DNA of 64,000 nucleotides from Roseivirga ehrenbergii (lineage in GTDB: Bacteria > Bacteroidota > Bacteroidia > Cytophagales > Cyclobacteriaceae). The notes beneath the pieces were generated by a model, which saw only the letters and a program-made list of their open reading frames with translations, was not told where the DNA came from and ran no database searches. A program made the position numbers and the translations under genes. Shown piece by piece: positions 27,110 to 36,504 of this stretch (position 1 is the first letter of the stretch; the number at the start of each line of letters is the position of its first letter). The stretch spans positions 1 to 64,000 of the forward strand of contig NZ_LQZQ01000052.1 of NCBI RefSeq assembly GCF_001593005.1, read 5' to 3'.

Positions 27110-28393
27110 ATGGAAAAATCAATTCTGGCATTACTACTTCTCTTCACAGTGGGATGCGCCCCAAAAGCCGAAAGATTCACGGCAGAAGAATTACCTATTG
27201 CCATACCTACTAAGGGAAATACATGGGTTGAAGGACTGGATTCTCAGCAAGATAGGACGCTAATTGATAATGGTGTGAAAGACTGGAATCCAAATGAAAG
27301 CGCAGCAAAAACCTATTTTTATACTGAGTCAATTGGTGAAATAAAAATTGGGATGAAGGCAAAGGCGGCCAACACTACTACCTTAAATGTCAGTTTCAAT
27401 TGTGAAAGGAAAACCGTAAAACTCTCCAATACTGAACTCGAACTAGTTTCAATTGCCACTTTCAATATTGAAAACCCGGGCTATCATACGCTCGAAATCA
27501 CAGGAGATGACAACGCTACACCGATAGATATTTCTGAAATACTAATTGGCGGGGCTGCTACAGAAGGAAAAGTATATTTCGTCAAAGATGATTTTTATTG
27601 GGGGCGAAGAGGCCCTTCTGTTCATCTGACATATCAGGTGCCCGAAGCGGCATCGGACGTGCTTTATTTCTACAATGAAATCAATGTACCCGAAGGCGAA
27701 GATGTATTGGGCAGTTATTTTATGGCCAATGGATTTGCAGAAGGCTATTTTGGAATACAAGTGAATGGCGCTGACGAAAGAAGGATCCTCTTCTCGGTAT
27801 GGAGTCCGTTTAAAACCGATAATCCAAAAGAAATTCCTGAAGACCAACAGATTAAAATGTTGAAAAATGGTGATGGTGTTTATACTGGCGAGTTTGGCAA
27901 TGAAGGATCAGGCGGACAGAGTTATCGCAAATACATGTGGAAGACTGGGACGAGCTATCGCTTTCTTTTAAAAGCTGAACCAGCAGAAAATAACAATACT
28001 GATTATACCGCCTATTTCTTTGCCCCTGAAATTGGAGAATGGGAATTGATTGCTTCTTTTAGAAGACCTAAAACGGATACTTATGTAAAAAGGCCACATT
28101 CATTCTTAGAGAATTTCCATACCGAAACGGGTAATCAAACAAGGAAAGGACTCTACTCAAACCAATGGGTGTATGACACTAAAGGCAACTGGCATGAAAT
28201 GACCACTGCAAAGTTTACCGCTGATGCTACGGCCAGAAAAGAATCTAGAATGGACTATACCGGTGGAGCAGAGGGCACTTCTTTCTTTATGAAGAACTGT
28301 GGCTTCTTTACTGGCTGGACAACCATTGACAGTATGATTGAACGTGAACCTTTGCGAGTGGCTCCTAAAATTGATTTTAGCTTGTTGCCTTAA
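27110..28393 (+). CDS. DUF3472 (with DUF5077-like N-terminus) lipoprotein
   Basis: 427 residues. The signal peptide has Cys16 as lipidation site (LFTVGC). Residues about 25-150 resemble the DUF5077 beta-sandwich; residues about 155-425 match the DUF3472 pattern (GGQSYRKYMWKTG, FFAPEIGEWELIASFRRP, LENFHTETGNQTRKGLY, NGQWVY-like and NCGFFTGW). Family members occur in Bacteroidota cell envelopes and are thought to act on or bind carbohydrates, but no activity is established that I can cite. It is a single-gene unit, divergent from the TPR kinase, and ends at the hairpin at 28411-28429. Confidence 0.8.
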   Translation: MEKSILALLLLFTVGCAPKAERFTAEELPIAIPTKGNTWVEGLDSQQDRTLIDNGVKDWNPNESAAKTYFYTESIGEIKIGMKAKAANTTTLNVSFNCERKTVKLSNTELELVSIATFNIENPGYHTLEITGDDNATPIDISEILIGGAATEGKVYFVKDDFYWGRRGPSVHLTYQVPEAASDVLYFYNEINVPEGEDVLGSYFMANGFAEGYFGIQVNGADERRILFSVWSPFKTDNPKEIPEDQQIKMLKNGDGVYTGEFGNEGSGGQSYRKYMWKTGTSYRFLLKAEPAENNNTDYTAYFFAPEIGEWELIASFRRPKTDTYVKRPHSFLENFHTETGNQTRKGLYSNQWVYDTKGNWHEMTTAKFTADATARKESRMDYTGGAEGTSFFMKNCGFFTGWTTIDSMIEREPLRVAPKIDFSLLP

Positions 28394-28403
28394 AAAACCG
28401 GAT

Positions 28404-28429
28404 ATAAAAAAAGGGCTTAATAAGCCCTT
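28404..28429. terminator. Terminator between convergent genes, overlapping a stop codon
   Basis: AAGGGCTT (28411-28418) pairs with AAGCCCTT (28422-28429) around a 3-nt loop. On the minus strand it runs into seven T, making it a strong terminator for the PurF-like gene, whose TAA (28417-28419) lies in the hairpin. The plus-strand tail (CCTTCTTTT) is weaker but may serve the lipoprotein gene. Confidence 0.8.
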
Positions 28430-30309
28430 CCTTCTTTTCCTTCGTAGAAATTCATAAATGATTTATTCACTACCCGATGACCACCTGAGGTTGGATAGTT
28501 ACCAGTAAAATACCAATCACCTGCATTGTTAGGGCAAGCCTTATGTAAGTTGTCAACAGTTTGATAAACCACTTCCAACTCAGCTTTCATGTCTTTAGGA
28601 CGAACAATTTCAGTAATCTTGGCCGAAATTTCATCATCACTAAACTGATCGTAAAGTCCTTTGATATAATTGACCTGCTCTTTATTGTCGATGTTTTTCG
28701 CAGCCATTTCATAGGCTTTTTCAAGCTCATTATGACCTTTACCATACTTTTCGTCTAACAACAAAAGCATTGCCCTAAAGGCTACAAACTCCTTCATTTT
28801 AGACATGTCTATTCCATAACAGTCTGGGTAGCGAATTTGAGGTGCTGAAGAAACAATCACAATCTTTTTAGGCTCGAGCAAATCGAGCATTTTCAGAATA
28901 CTTTTTTCCAAAGTAGTTCCTCGAACAATCGAGTCATCTACCACTACGATCGTATCTACTTTTTTCTTAATTACTTCGTAAGTAGTATCGTACACACTGG
29001 CTACCAGTTGGTCGCGACTTTCATCACTAGCAATAAACGTTCGCAGTTTGGCATCTTTAATTACCAGTTTTTCAACCCGAGGCTGAAAGCTTAACAGCTC
29101 CTCTAAATCATCAATATGCGGCTTGCCATCTATAATAATGTCCTTTCTTTTGCGAAGCAGGTATTCGTCTACCCCTTGCATCATACCCAAGAAAGAAATT
29201 TCTGCAGTATTGGGTATATAAGAGAAAACCGTATTCTTTAAATCGAAATTAACGGCTTTTAATATTTGAGGAATTAATAGCTTACCAAGTTCCTTCCTTT
29301 CCTGATAGATGTCTGGATCGGTACCTTTTGAAAAATATATTCTTTCAAATGAACAAGCCTTAAGTTCACGCTTCTTCATAATCGGCACTTCATCCCATTC
29401 ACCATCCTTGTGTACGATCAAGGCATGTCCTGGCTCCACTTCAGAAATGTCGGAATAGTTTACATTGAAAGCGGCCTTAATGGCCTGTTTTTCAGAGGCT
29501 ACTACGATCACTTCATCATCAATGTACTTGAAAGCTGGACGAATTCCATTTGGATCGCGCACCACAAAAGATGCCCCATGCCCTAACAAACCTACCATGG
29601 CGTAACCGCCATCAAAATCTTTGAATGAACGCTTCAGCACGCGCTGAATATTCATTTCACTTTCTATAATCTCGGTAATTTCGGTATTACTCTTTTTCTT
29701 TTTGTATTTCTCAAAAATTCGTTGGTTTTCCTCGTCCATAAAATGGCCGATCTTTTCCATTACCGTTACCGTATCGGTTTTTTCTTTAGGATGCTGTCCC
29801 AATTTTAGGAGTAGGTCGAAAAGCTCATCAACGTTAGTCATGTTGAAGTTACCCGCCATTACTAAATTTCGGCTTCTCCAGTTATTCTGTCTCAGAAATG
29901 GGTGACAATTTTCAATACTATTCTTGCCGTGTGTTCCATAACGAAGGTGACCTAACCAAACTTCACCCGTAAAACCCATATTATCCTTCAGCCATTTGGC
30001 ATCTTTAGGGTTGTAGCCTTCTTTCTTTTGGGCCTTTTCAAATTTCTTCGAAATTTTCCCAAAAATATTCGTAATCGGCTGCTGACTTATAGTTCTGTAA
30101 CGGCTAATGTATCGGGTTCCAGGGTCTACGCCAATCTTGATGTTTGCCACTCCAACCCCGTCTTGACCACGGTTGGCTTGCTTTTGCATCATAATGTAGA
30201 GTTTACTTATGGCGTAGGTGGCTGAGCCATACTTGTCGATGTAGTATTGGAGGGGTTTTCTGAGACGGATTTTAGCAATCCCGCACTCGTGTTTAATCTG
30301 TTCGCTCAT
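28417..30309 (-). CDS. Amidophosphoribosyltransferase-like protein (PurF family, long form)
   Basis: 630 residues, longer than the usual 450-510. After an eight-residue propeptide, Cys9 (HECGIAKI) is the N-terminal nucleophile of the class II glutaminase domain, which also shows NRGQDGVGV, LGHLRYGTHG and GNFNMTN. The phosphoribosyltransferase domain has the PRPP loop VVVDDSIVRGTT near residue 460. The expected reaction is PRPP plus glutamine to phosphoribosylamine, the first step of purine synthesis. Insertions account for the length (a charged segment about 190-220 and the region 370-410), so it may be a PurF paralogue with a different role. The 9-bp gap after nuoN suggests read-through from the complex I operon. 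A terminator overlaps the stop codon. Confidence 0.85.
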   Translation of the reverse strand: MSEQIKHECGIAKIRLRKPLQYYIDKYGSATYAISKLYIMMQKQANRGQDGVGVANIKIGVDPGTRYISRYRTISQQPITNIFGKISKKFEKAQKKEGYNPKDAKWLKDNMGFTGEVWLGHLRYGTHGKNSIENCHPFLRQNNWRSRNLVMAGNFNMTNVDELFDLLLKLGQHPKEKTDTVTVMEKIGHFMDEENQRIFEKYKKKKSNTEITEIIESEMNIQRVLKRSFKDFDGGYAMVGLLGHGASFVVRDPNGIRPAFKYIDDEVIVVASEKQAIKAAFNVNYSDISEVEPGHALIVHKDGEWDEVPIMKKRELKACSFERIYFSKGTDPDIYQERKELGKLLIPQILKAVNFDLKNTVFSYIPNTAEISFLGMMQGVDEYLLRKRKDIIIDGKPHIDDLEELLSFQPRVEKLVIKDAKLRTFIASDESRDQLVASVYDTTYEVIKKKVDTIVVVDDSIVRGTTLEKSILKMLDLLEPKKIVIVSSAPQIRYPDCYGIDMSKMKEFVAFRAMLLLLDEKYGKGHNELEKAYEMAAKNIDNKEQVNYIKGLYDQFSDDEISAKITEIVRPKDMKAELEVVYQTVDNLHKACPNNAGDWYFTGNYPTSGGHRVVNKSFMNFYEGKEGRAY

Positions 30310-30318
30310 TTAGTCGAT

Positions 30319-31830
30319 TCAAAGGGCAAAGTTAATACTATTCAAAACGTTCAACAACCAATCTGATTTAAAGAATAACAATAACAGGGGCGCAACCAAA
30401 ATAGTGCCCAGTATTTTATCAGTTAAGCTTCCTATTACAGGGTTCTCAACCTCTTCCCTAGTTTTAAAAAACATGTAATAAGGTATTTTTAAATAGAAAA
30501 AGAGAGAAACAACAGTATTCAACAAGCCAAAAATTAAAACCCAAATTAAAATGGAAGAGTCTACTGTTTGCCAAGATTCCCAAAGGCTTGAGAAAATATA
30601 AAGCTTGGCATTGAACCCGGCCATAGGTGGAAGGCCCGTTAGCGAAATCATTACAATAAGAAGCAACACTCCTAAATAGGGCACTTTGGAGCCCATTCCT
30701 TTAAAGACATCAAAAGAAGTTTTGCCTTCATTATTTTCGAATAACTGAACTAAGAAGAAAGCCCCAAAATTCATTAACAGATAGATACTTCCGTAGAACA
30801 AAGCAGAAGTTGATCCACTTTCAGAAAAAGCTAAAACTCCCACCAAGAGAAAACCCGCATGGGCAATGGAAGAATAGGCCAACATTCGTTTAACATCTTT
30901 TTGCCAAAGGGCTGAAAAATTACCCACCGTCATGCTGGCAATGGCAATAATGCCTAGCCATATCTGCCAATCAATTATGGTTATATCAAGATTTGCCACA
31001 AAGCGGAACAAAATGGCCAAGGCTGCCAATTTCGGTAACGAAGAGAAAATAGCCACAATTGGTGTTGGGCTGGCCTCGTACACATCGGGTGACCAAATAT
31101 GAAAAGGAAAGGCGCCTAGTTTGAAGACAAAGCCCCCAATCGTCATTATTAAAGCCAATGAAAGCGGCAATATTGCTACTTGAGAAATGCCTTCTGCAAA
31201 GGCAGTTGAAGTAAAATCTAATGTACCTGTAAAGCCATACAGCCAACTCATTCCGTAAATCATTACCGCAGAAGCAACAGCGCCAAACAGCAAATATTTC
31301 ATGGCTGCTTCAGAATTTCTTTTGCTTTTGAAAAGCCCCGTGAGCACATAAGAACAGATAGAAACCAGTTCGATGGCCACATAAACCATTAAAAAATTAA
31401 TGGACATGGTCATCAAGAAAGTGCCCAACACCAAGCCGAAGAATAGCAATAGCGTTTCGCTTGATTTAAAGAACTTCTCTTTTTGCTTACAGCGAAGCAT
31501 CATCACCAAACCGATCATTCCGCCAATACTGAAAAGTGCTCTTAAGTAGATAGCTGCTCCATCCAGACGGAGCATTCCGCCCATAAGCATTCTATCTCCT
31601 TCAACATTTCCCCAACCAGCTATAAGTAAAGCCAATGAAAAGGCCATGCCCACAAAGGCAATGGCAGCCAAACCAACAGACTTGTTTTCCTTAAAAATCA
31701 GATCGTAAATCAACAAAAGCACAGCTGTGATGACCAAAGTAATTTCTGGCGCTAACCAAGCAATATCAGCCGAAATGCCTTGAATTTGTTCCTTCAGCCC
31801 GAGTGCCATATTGGATTGCAGCAACATCAT
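30319..31830 (-). CDS. nuoN: NADH-quinone oxidoreductase subunit N
   Basis: 503 residues with about 14 membrane helices. It is one of three antiporter-like subunits that pump protons in the membrane arm of complex I. The family core is clear: AIELVSICSYVLTGLFKSK and GAFPFHIWSPDVYEASPTPIVAIFSSLPKLAAL, with the lysines and glutamate of the proton channel. Its start overlaps the end of nuoM by 4 bp (ATGA type). A start at the internal Met at 31809 is also possible. Confidence 0.96.
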   Translation of the reverse strand: MMLLQSNMALGLKEQIQGISADIAWLAPEITLVITAVLLLIYDLIFKENKSVGLAAIAFVGMAFSLALLIAGWGNVEGDRMLMGGMLRLDGAAIYLRALFSIGGMIGLVMMLRCKQKEKFFKSSETLLLFFGLVLGTFLMTMSINFLMVYVAIELVSICSYVLTGLFKSKRNSEAAMKYLLFGAVASAVMIYGMSWLYGFTGTLDFTSTAFAEGISQVAILPLSLALIMTIGGFVFKLGAFPFHIWSPDVYEASPTPIVAIFSSLPKLAALAILFRFVANLDITIIDWQIWLGIIAIASMTVGNFSALWQKDVKRMLAYSSIAHAGFLLVGVLAFSESGSTSALFYGSIYLLMNFGAFFLVQLFENNEGKTSFDVFKGMGSKVPYLGVLLLIVMISLTGLPPMAGFNAKLYIFSSLWESWQTVDSSILIWVLIFGLLNTVVSLFFYLKIPYYMFFKTREEVENPVIGSLTDKILGTILVAPLLLLFFKSDWLLNVLNSINFAL

Positions 31831-33542
31831 TCAACCGAAAGGATTAAAAGTTGCGTAAAACCCTCCACTGAGTTATTGATGAGATCGAGTAAAGTGGCAG
31901 GGTAAATACCGAACCAAATGATCAGGATTACCAATGGAACCAACATCACATACTCTCTGGCATTTAAGTCCACCAAAACCTCTCTCCAAGCCTTGTCTTT
32001 CACCCAAAACTTGCCAAAGAACATTCGCTGGAGTGTCCACAAATAATAGCCTGCGCCTAATACTAAACCCAAAGTAGCCACCACTGGCATCCAATATGGA
32101 ATGGCGCCAATTACGGTTGAAGATTTAAACGCTCCGATAAACACCATCAGTTCGGCAATAAAGCCTGAGAAGCCAGGTAGTCCAAGGGAAGCAAAGAAAG
32201 CGATGGTAATCAAAATGGTGAATTTCGGCATTTTAGAAGCCAACCCACCATAGTTTTCGATTCCACGGTCATGGGTTCTATCGTACAATACACCTACTAA
32301 AAGGAAGAGCATACTCGATATTAATCCGTGACTGAACATTTGATAAATCGCGCCAGTGACACCCTCCACTGTCATGGCGGCTAAACCTAGTAGCACAAAG
32401 CCCATATGAGAAACGGAACTGTAAGCGATCAATCGCTTTAAATCTTTTTGCGCCAAAGCGTTCATTGCGCCATACAAAATGGAGAACAAGCCAAAAAAGC
32501 CGATCAGCCACGAATAATGAAATGCACTATCAGGGAAGAAACTAAAGGCCGTCCGAATAATTCCATAACCTCCAATTTTCAAGAGGATTCCTGCCAGCAC
32601 TACCGAAACTGCGGTTGGTGCTTCTACGTGTGCATCGGGTAACCAAGTATGGAATGGGAATGCCGGAAGCTTAATCGCAAAACCGATCAACAAGGCTAAG
32701 AATGCCATCCATCGGGCGGATTGGCCGAAAATTTCACCATAACTGTTCTTACCTAAAAATGAATCAGGCAGGTAATTGGCATCATCCGCCATTGAAATCA
32801 TGTTGAATGACTTCACAATATTTTCACTTTCCATTTGCCCAGCTTGTACCGCATACTGTATACTACTGATCATGTCCGGAGAAGCCTCTAAAACATTTTC
32901 AATCACTCCTGCTTCCATACCTGTTTTTACTGGATCGTAAACCGAATTGTAAAGTCCGATCATGACAATCAGGATTAGAATAGAACCGACTAGTGTGTAA
33001 AGGAAGAATTTAATGGCAGCGTATTCTCTTTTTGGCCCGCCCCAAATTCCGATAAGGAAATACATGGGCAAAAGCATAAACTCGAAAAAGAGGTAGAAAA
33101 GGAAGAAATCTAGCGCTACAAAACAACCTAAAACAGAAGTCGAAAGTAGTAAGTACAACCCAAAATAGCCCTTCTGTTTTTGTTTGATTCCAAAGGAAGA
33201 AATGGCGCCAATAAAAAGCACAATGGCTGCCAAAAGCAATAAAGACAGGTTTAATCCATCAACCCCTACAAAATAATCGACAGAGAATTTACCGAGGGAA
33301 CCCAGTTCCACCGAAAACCATTCGGCTTTATCCACCATCTGAAGCTGATCTTCGGAATTGGTAAGTCCTTCTACCGAAGCATCAAAACTAGTAACTGCCA
33401 ATACGGATAACACAAGTGTAACACCCAATGCGCCAAGAGCAACCCATTTGAAGCTACTGGTTTTAGACTGTGGTAAAAACAAGACCACAAGCGCTCCAAG
33501 TAGCGGGGTAAATATGATATAGGTTAAAAGATTTTCTATCAT
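31827..33542 (-). CDS. nuoM: NADH-quinone oxidoreductase subunit M
   Basis: 571 residues; antiporter-like membrane subunit of complex I. The motifs FFLFYLFFEFMLLPMYFLIG, KLPAFPFHTWLPDAHVEAPTA and LKRLIAYSSVSHMGFVLLG match NuoM. It is longer than many homologues (about 500) because of a loop between 195 and 265 that carries a charged, non-membrane stretch. It lies 4 bp after nuoL. Confidence 0.96.
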   Translation of the reverse strand: MIENLLTYIIFTPLLGALVVLFLPQSKTSSFKWVALGALGVTLVLSVLAVTSFDASVEGLTNSEDQLQMVDKAEWFSVELGSLGKFSVDYFVGVDGLNLSLLLLAAIVLFIGAISSFGIKQKQKGYFGLYLLLSTSVLGCFVALDFFLFYLFFEFMLLPMYFLIGIWGGPKREYAAIKFFLYTLVGSILILIVMIGLYNSVYDPVKTGMEAGVIENVLEASPDMISSIQYAVQAGQMESENIVKSFNMISMADDANYLPDSFLGKNSYGEIFGQSARWMAFLALLIGFAIKLPAFPFHTWLPDAHVEAPTAVSVVLAGILLKIGGYGIIRTAFSFFPDSAFHYSWLIGFFGLFSILYGAMNALAQKDLKRLIAYSSVSHMGFVLLGLAAMTVEGVTGAIYQMFSHGLISSMLFLLVGVLYDRTHDRGIENYGGLASKMPKFTILITIAFFASLGLPGFSGFIAELMVFIGAFKSSTVIGAIPYWMPVVATLGLVLGAGYYLWTLQRMFFGKFWVKDKAWREVLVDLNAREYVMLVPLVILIIWFGIYPATLLDLINNSVEGFTQLLILSVE

Positions 33543-33546
33543 TTCA

Positions 33547-35685
33547 CTAAAATAGAAGCCAGATTAACATGAGTATTAAAAAGGCCAAAGCAGCCATAAT
33601 ATATACTTGTACATTACCCGACTGCACCGAACGTGTCAGTTGCCCAACCCGCCCTGTGGTATAAGTCGTCAAATGTACGAATCCATCAATGATATTCCTG
33701 TCGAACCAAGCAATGAGGTGCGCAAACACCACCTGAAACTTGGCGATAAAATTGATGAAACCGTCTAAGATCACACGGTCAAACCAAGCAATACGCTTCG
33801 CCTTCCACAATATGAATTTCAATATAACTTTTTCGTAAAGCGCATTCTGATACCAGTGGTAAAATGAAATCTGACCAACTAAACCAATTGGTTCGCGCTT
33901 TTCTGCAAAAGAAGCTGAATATTTTGCTCCTGGCTTGAATAAGAAATAGGCGATGATAATCCCCGACAATGCCAAACCAATTGAAATGGCTACCACCTGA
34001 AAATGCAAATTTTCGAACCATTCACGAGGCAAATCCATAAGGTTGAATGCCGCATAACTTTCCGGCACCAAGAAAATTGGGTCTTGAATTAGGCTATAAA
34101 ACCAAGTATTTTCGGCCATCATCGCGAAACCAAAAATTACACTCAGAGAACCAATCGCCAATAACACCATTGGCAATTTCAAGAACACATTCCCTTCCTT
34201 TAAAGGCTTTAGCGTAGCGTTCGCTGGGATAAGTTTAGGTAACCTAAAACCACCCGTAAACACTAAGAAGATCATTCTGAAAGTATAGAAAGCAGTGATC
34301 AATACCGTGGCAAAGGCAAGCACTTCAATAAAATAGAAGCCTCCTCCTTTTTCATCAACCCACACCGCAGTGTTTAGTAAAATGGCATCTTTTGAAAGGA
34401 AGCCAGAAAAACCTGGTAAACCCGCCAAGGACAATGCACAAATCAAAAAGCAAACGAAAGTGACTGGCATGTACTTCCGAAGCCCCCCCATCACACGCAT
34501 GTCTTGCGGATCGAAATTGACATCCTTGCCCTCAAGCTGATGCAGTTGGTGAATGATGGTTCCTGCACTTAAGAAAAGTCCTGCCTTAAACATGGCATGT
34601 GTTACCAAATGGAAAAGTCCAGCGGTGTAAGCACCCACGCCCATGGCCAAAACCATATAACCCAATTGTGAAATGGTGCTATAGGCCAAAACCTTTTTAA
34701 TGTCGAATTGAGAGAAAGCTGCAACAGCAGCCATAAAAGCAGTAATGGCACCTACAACGGCTACAACCTCCAATGCCTGAGCATCTAAAATCACAAAGAT
34801 TCTGGCGATCATAAACACACCTGCCGCCACCATAGTAGCCGCATGAATCAAAGCTGAAACTGGCGTTGGCCCTTCCATCGCATCGGGAAGCCAGACTTGT
34901 AATGGGAATTGAGCCGATTTACCTACGGCCCCACAAAACAGCGCAATTCCTGCTGCACTGAGCCATCGGCCATCGAGGCTGTTTCTGACTAATTCGCCAT
35001 TCTTGAAATATTCTGCCACCCAATTTCCATCTTCAATACTGCTGAGTACCGTCAATGATTTTATGCCTTCTAAATCGAAAGTTTGAAATTGCGAATAGAG
35101 AATCATCAAACCAGTGATGAAACCTAAATCACCAATGCGGTTCATAATAAAGGCCTTGTTAGCCGCTAGAGAAGCTGATTTCTTTTCGAACCAAAAACCA
35201 ATAAGCAGGAAAGACGACAAACCCACCAGTTCCCAAAAAATGAAAATGAAGAGCAAATCGTAAAACAGAATAATGCCCAACATGGAGAAGGTAAACAGGC
35301 CAAGCAAACCAAAATAACGGGACTTGTTCTCATCATGGCGCATGTATTCCATAGAAAAGAAATGCACCAATACTGAAATAAAGTTGACCACCACCAGCAT
35401 AATCAGCGCCAGTTGGTCGATGAGGAAAGAGTAAGTGAGTTGCGTATCGCCAATACTAAACCAATTGCCGCGAATTGAGACTCCAGTAGTGTCCCAATAT
35501 TGCGAAGCCAGGTAAATAGAAATCAAAAGGTTAATTCCCAATAACATCGTGCCCCAGACGGGCGCAATTTTCTTTAGGAAAGTGGTTGTGAAAAACGACA
35601 GTAACGGAATGGCCATCAAAGCGATGACCCAATAGATCAGAGGGTTAAATTCCGTGGTCGATATAATGTCGTTCAAATCAATCAT
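33547..35685 (-). CDS. nuoL: NADH-quinone oxidoreductase subunit L
   Basis: 712 residues; the distal proton-pumping subunit, whose long lateral helix runs along the membrane arm. The core has SMEYMRHDENKSRYFGLLGLF, QFPLQVWLPDAMEGPTPVSALIHAATMVAAGVF-type sequence and KVLAYSTISQLGYMVLA. The C-terminal part (about 600-712) includes an amphipathic stretch and a final anchor helix. Its start overlaps the end of nuoK by 4 bp. Confidence 0.97.
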   Translation of the reverse strand: MIDLNDIISTTEFNPLIYWVIALMAIPLLSFFTTTFLKKIAPVWGTMLLGINLLISIYLASQYWDTTGVSIRGNWFSIGDTQLTYSFLIDQLALIMLVVVNFISVLVHFFSMEYMRHDENKSRYFGLLGLFTFSMLGIILFYDLLFIFIFWELVGLSSFLLIGFWFEKKSASLAANKAFIMNRIGDLGFITGLMILYSQFQTFDLEGIKSLTVLSSIEDGNWVAEYFKNGELVRNSLDGRWLSAAGIALFCGAVGKSAQFPLQVWLPDAMEGPTPVSALIHAATMVAAGVFMIARIFVILDAQALEVVAVVGAITAFMAAVAAFSQFDIKKVLAYSTISQLGYMVLAMGVGAYTAGLFHLVTHAMFKAGLFLSAGTIIHQLHQLEGKDVNFDPQDMRVMGGLRKYMPVTFVCFLICALSLAGLPGFSGFLSKDAILLNTAVWVDEKGGGFYFIEVLAFATVLITAFYTFRMIFLVFTGGFRLPKLIPANATLKPLKEGNVFLKLPMVLLAIGSLSVIFGFAMMAENTWFYSLIQDPIFLVPESYAAFNLMDLPREWFENLHFQVVAISIGLALSGIIIAYFLFKPGAKYSASFAEKREPIGLVGQISFYHWYQNALYEKVILKFILWKAKRIAWFDRVILDGFINFIAKFQVVFAHLIAWFDRNIIDGFVHLTTYTTGRVGQLTRSVQSGNVQVYIMAALAFLILMLIWLLF

Positions 35686-35984
35686 CCTTTCAGTTCATTG
35701 ATTTTATCCAGATTGGCCGTTTGGAAATGTTGATAGACTTTGATCACGATTGCCAGTGCAACAGCGGCTTCGGCAGCGGCTACAGTAATGACGAAAAGCG
35801 CAAAGATCTGGCCTTGCAACTCTACCGCATCAAAACGGCTAAAAGCAACTAAGTTTAAGTTGGCAGCATTCAACATGAGTTCAATACCAATCAAAACGGC
35901 AATGGCATTTTTACGAGTAACCACAACGGCCAAACCGATACAGAACAAGGCAGCACCCAACAGTAAAATCGTATTAAGCGGCAT
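35682..35984 (-). CDS. nuoK: NADH-quinone oxidoreductase subunit K
   Basis: 100 residues from ATG 35984 (MPLNTILLLGAALFC), which is the usual NuoK length; the open frame extends 15 residues further but inside nuoJ. It has three membrane helices, with the buried glutamates in GIELMLNAANLNL and in VAAAEAAVALAIV that form part of the proton path. It overlaps the end of nuoJ by 11 bp. Confidence 0.96.
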   Translation of the reverse strand: MPLNTILLLGAALFCIGLAVVVTRKNAIAVLIGIELMLNAANLNLVAFSRFDAVELQGQIFALFVITVAAAEAAVALAIVIKVYQHFQTANLDKINELKG

Positions 35985-36501
35985 CGGTTCCCTCCTCTCT
36001 TGTATTTCCTGCAATGCGCACAGCGCCAATTAAAGCGAGCAAAAGTAAAATGCCTATGACTTCAAAAACCAGCACATAATCCGTCATGATTTTCATTCCT
36101 AAATCTTGTACACTAGAAGGTGCCGAAGGCGCATTTTTCATCCAACCCATATTGGCAAAATCTGCCATTTCAATGGCTTTGGCCAGAATATAAAATAGTC
36201 CGGCCGAGATTAAAATTCCAAAAAACTTATTGTACACCTCGGTCTCCACTTTGGCTTGCGATAGACGGTTGGTGAGCATAATGCCAAAAACCATCAAAAT
36301 GAGAATACCTCCCACATACACCAAAATTTGGGTAATGGCCACAAATTCAGCACCGAGCAAAACGAAAATGCCCGCCATTCCAATAAAGGTGGCGATCAGC
36401 GCAAATGCCGAATACAGAATATTCTTCGACAAGAGAATAAACAATGCCGAAAGACCCGTAAGTCCTAAAAACGCATAGAATATAATGTTCTCTATTGGCA
36501 T
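35974..36501 (-). CDS. nuoJ: NADH-quinone oxidoreductase subunit J
   Basis: 175 residues with five membrane helices. Part of the membrane arm next to NuoA, NuoH and NuoK. Conserved TQILVYVGGILILMVFGIML carries the pi-bulge helix region. It lies 3 bp after nuoI and overlaps nuoK. Confidence 0.95.
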   Translation of the reverse strand: MPIENIIFYAFLGLTGLSALFILLSKNILYSAFALIATFIGMAGIFVLLGAEFVAITQILVYVGGILILMVFGIMLTNRLSQAKVETEVYNKFFGILISAGLFYILAKAIEMADFANMGWMKNAPSAPSSVQDLGMKIMTDYVLVFEVIGILLLLALIGAVRIAGNTREEGTDAA

Positions 36502-36504
36502 CCG

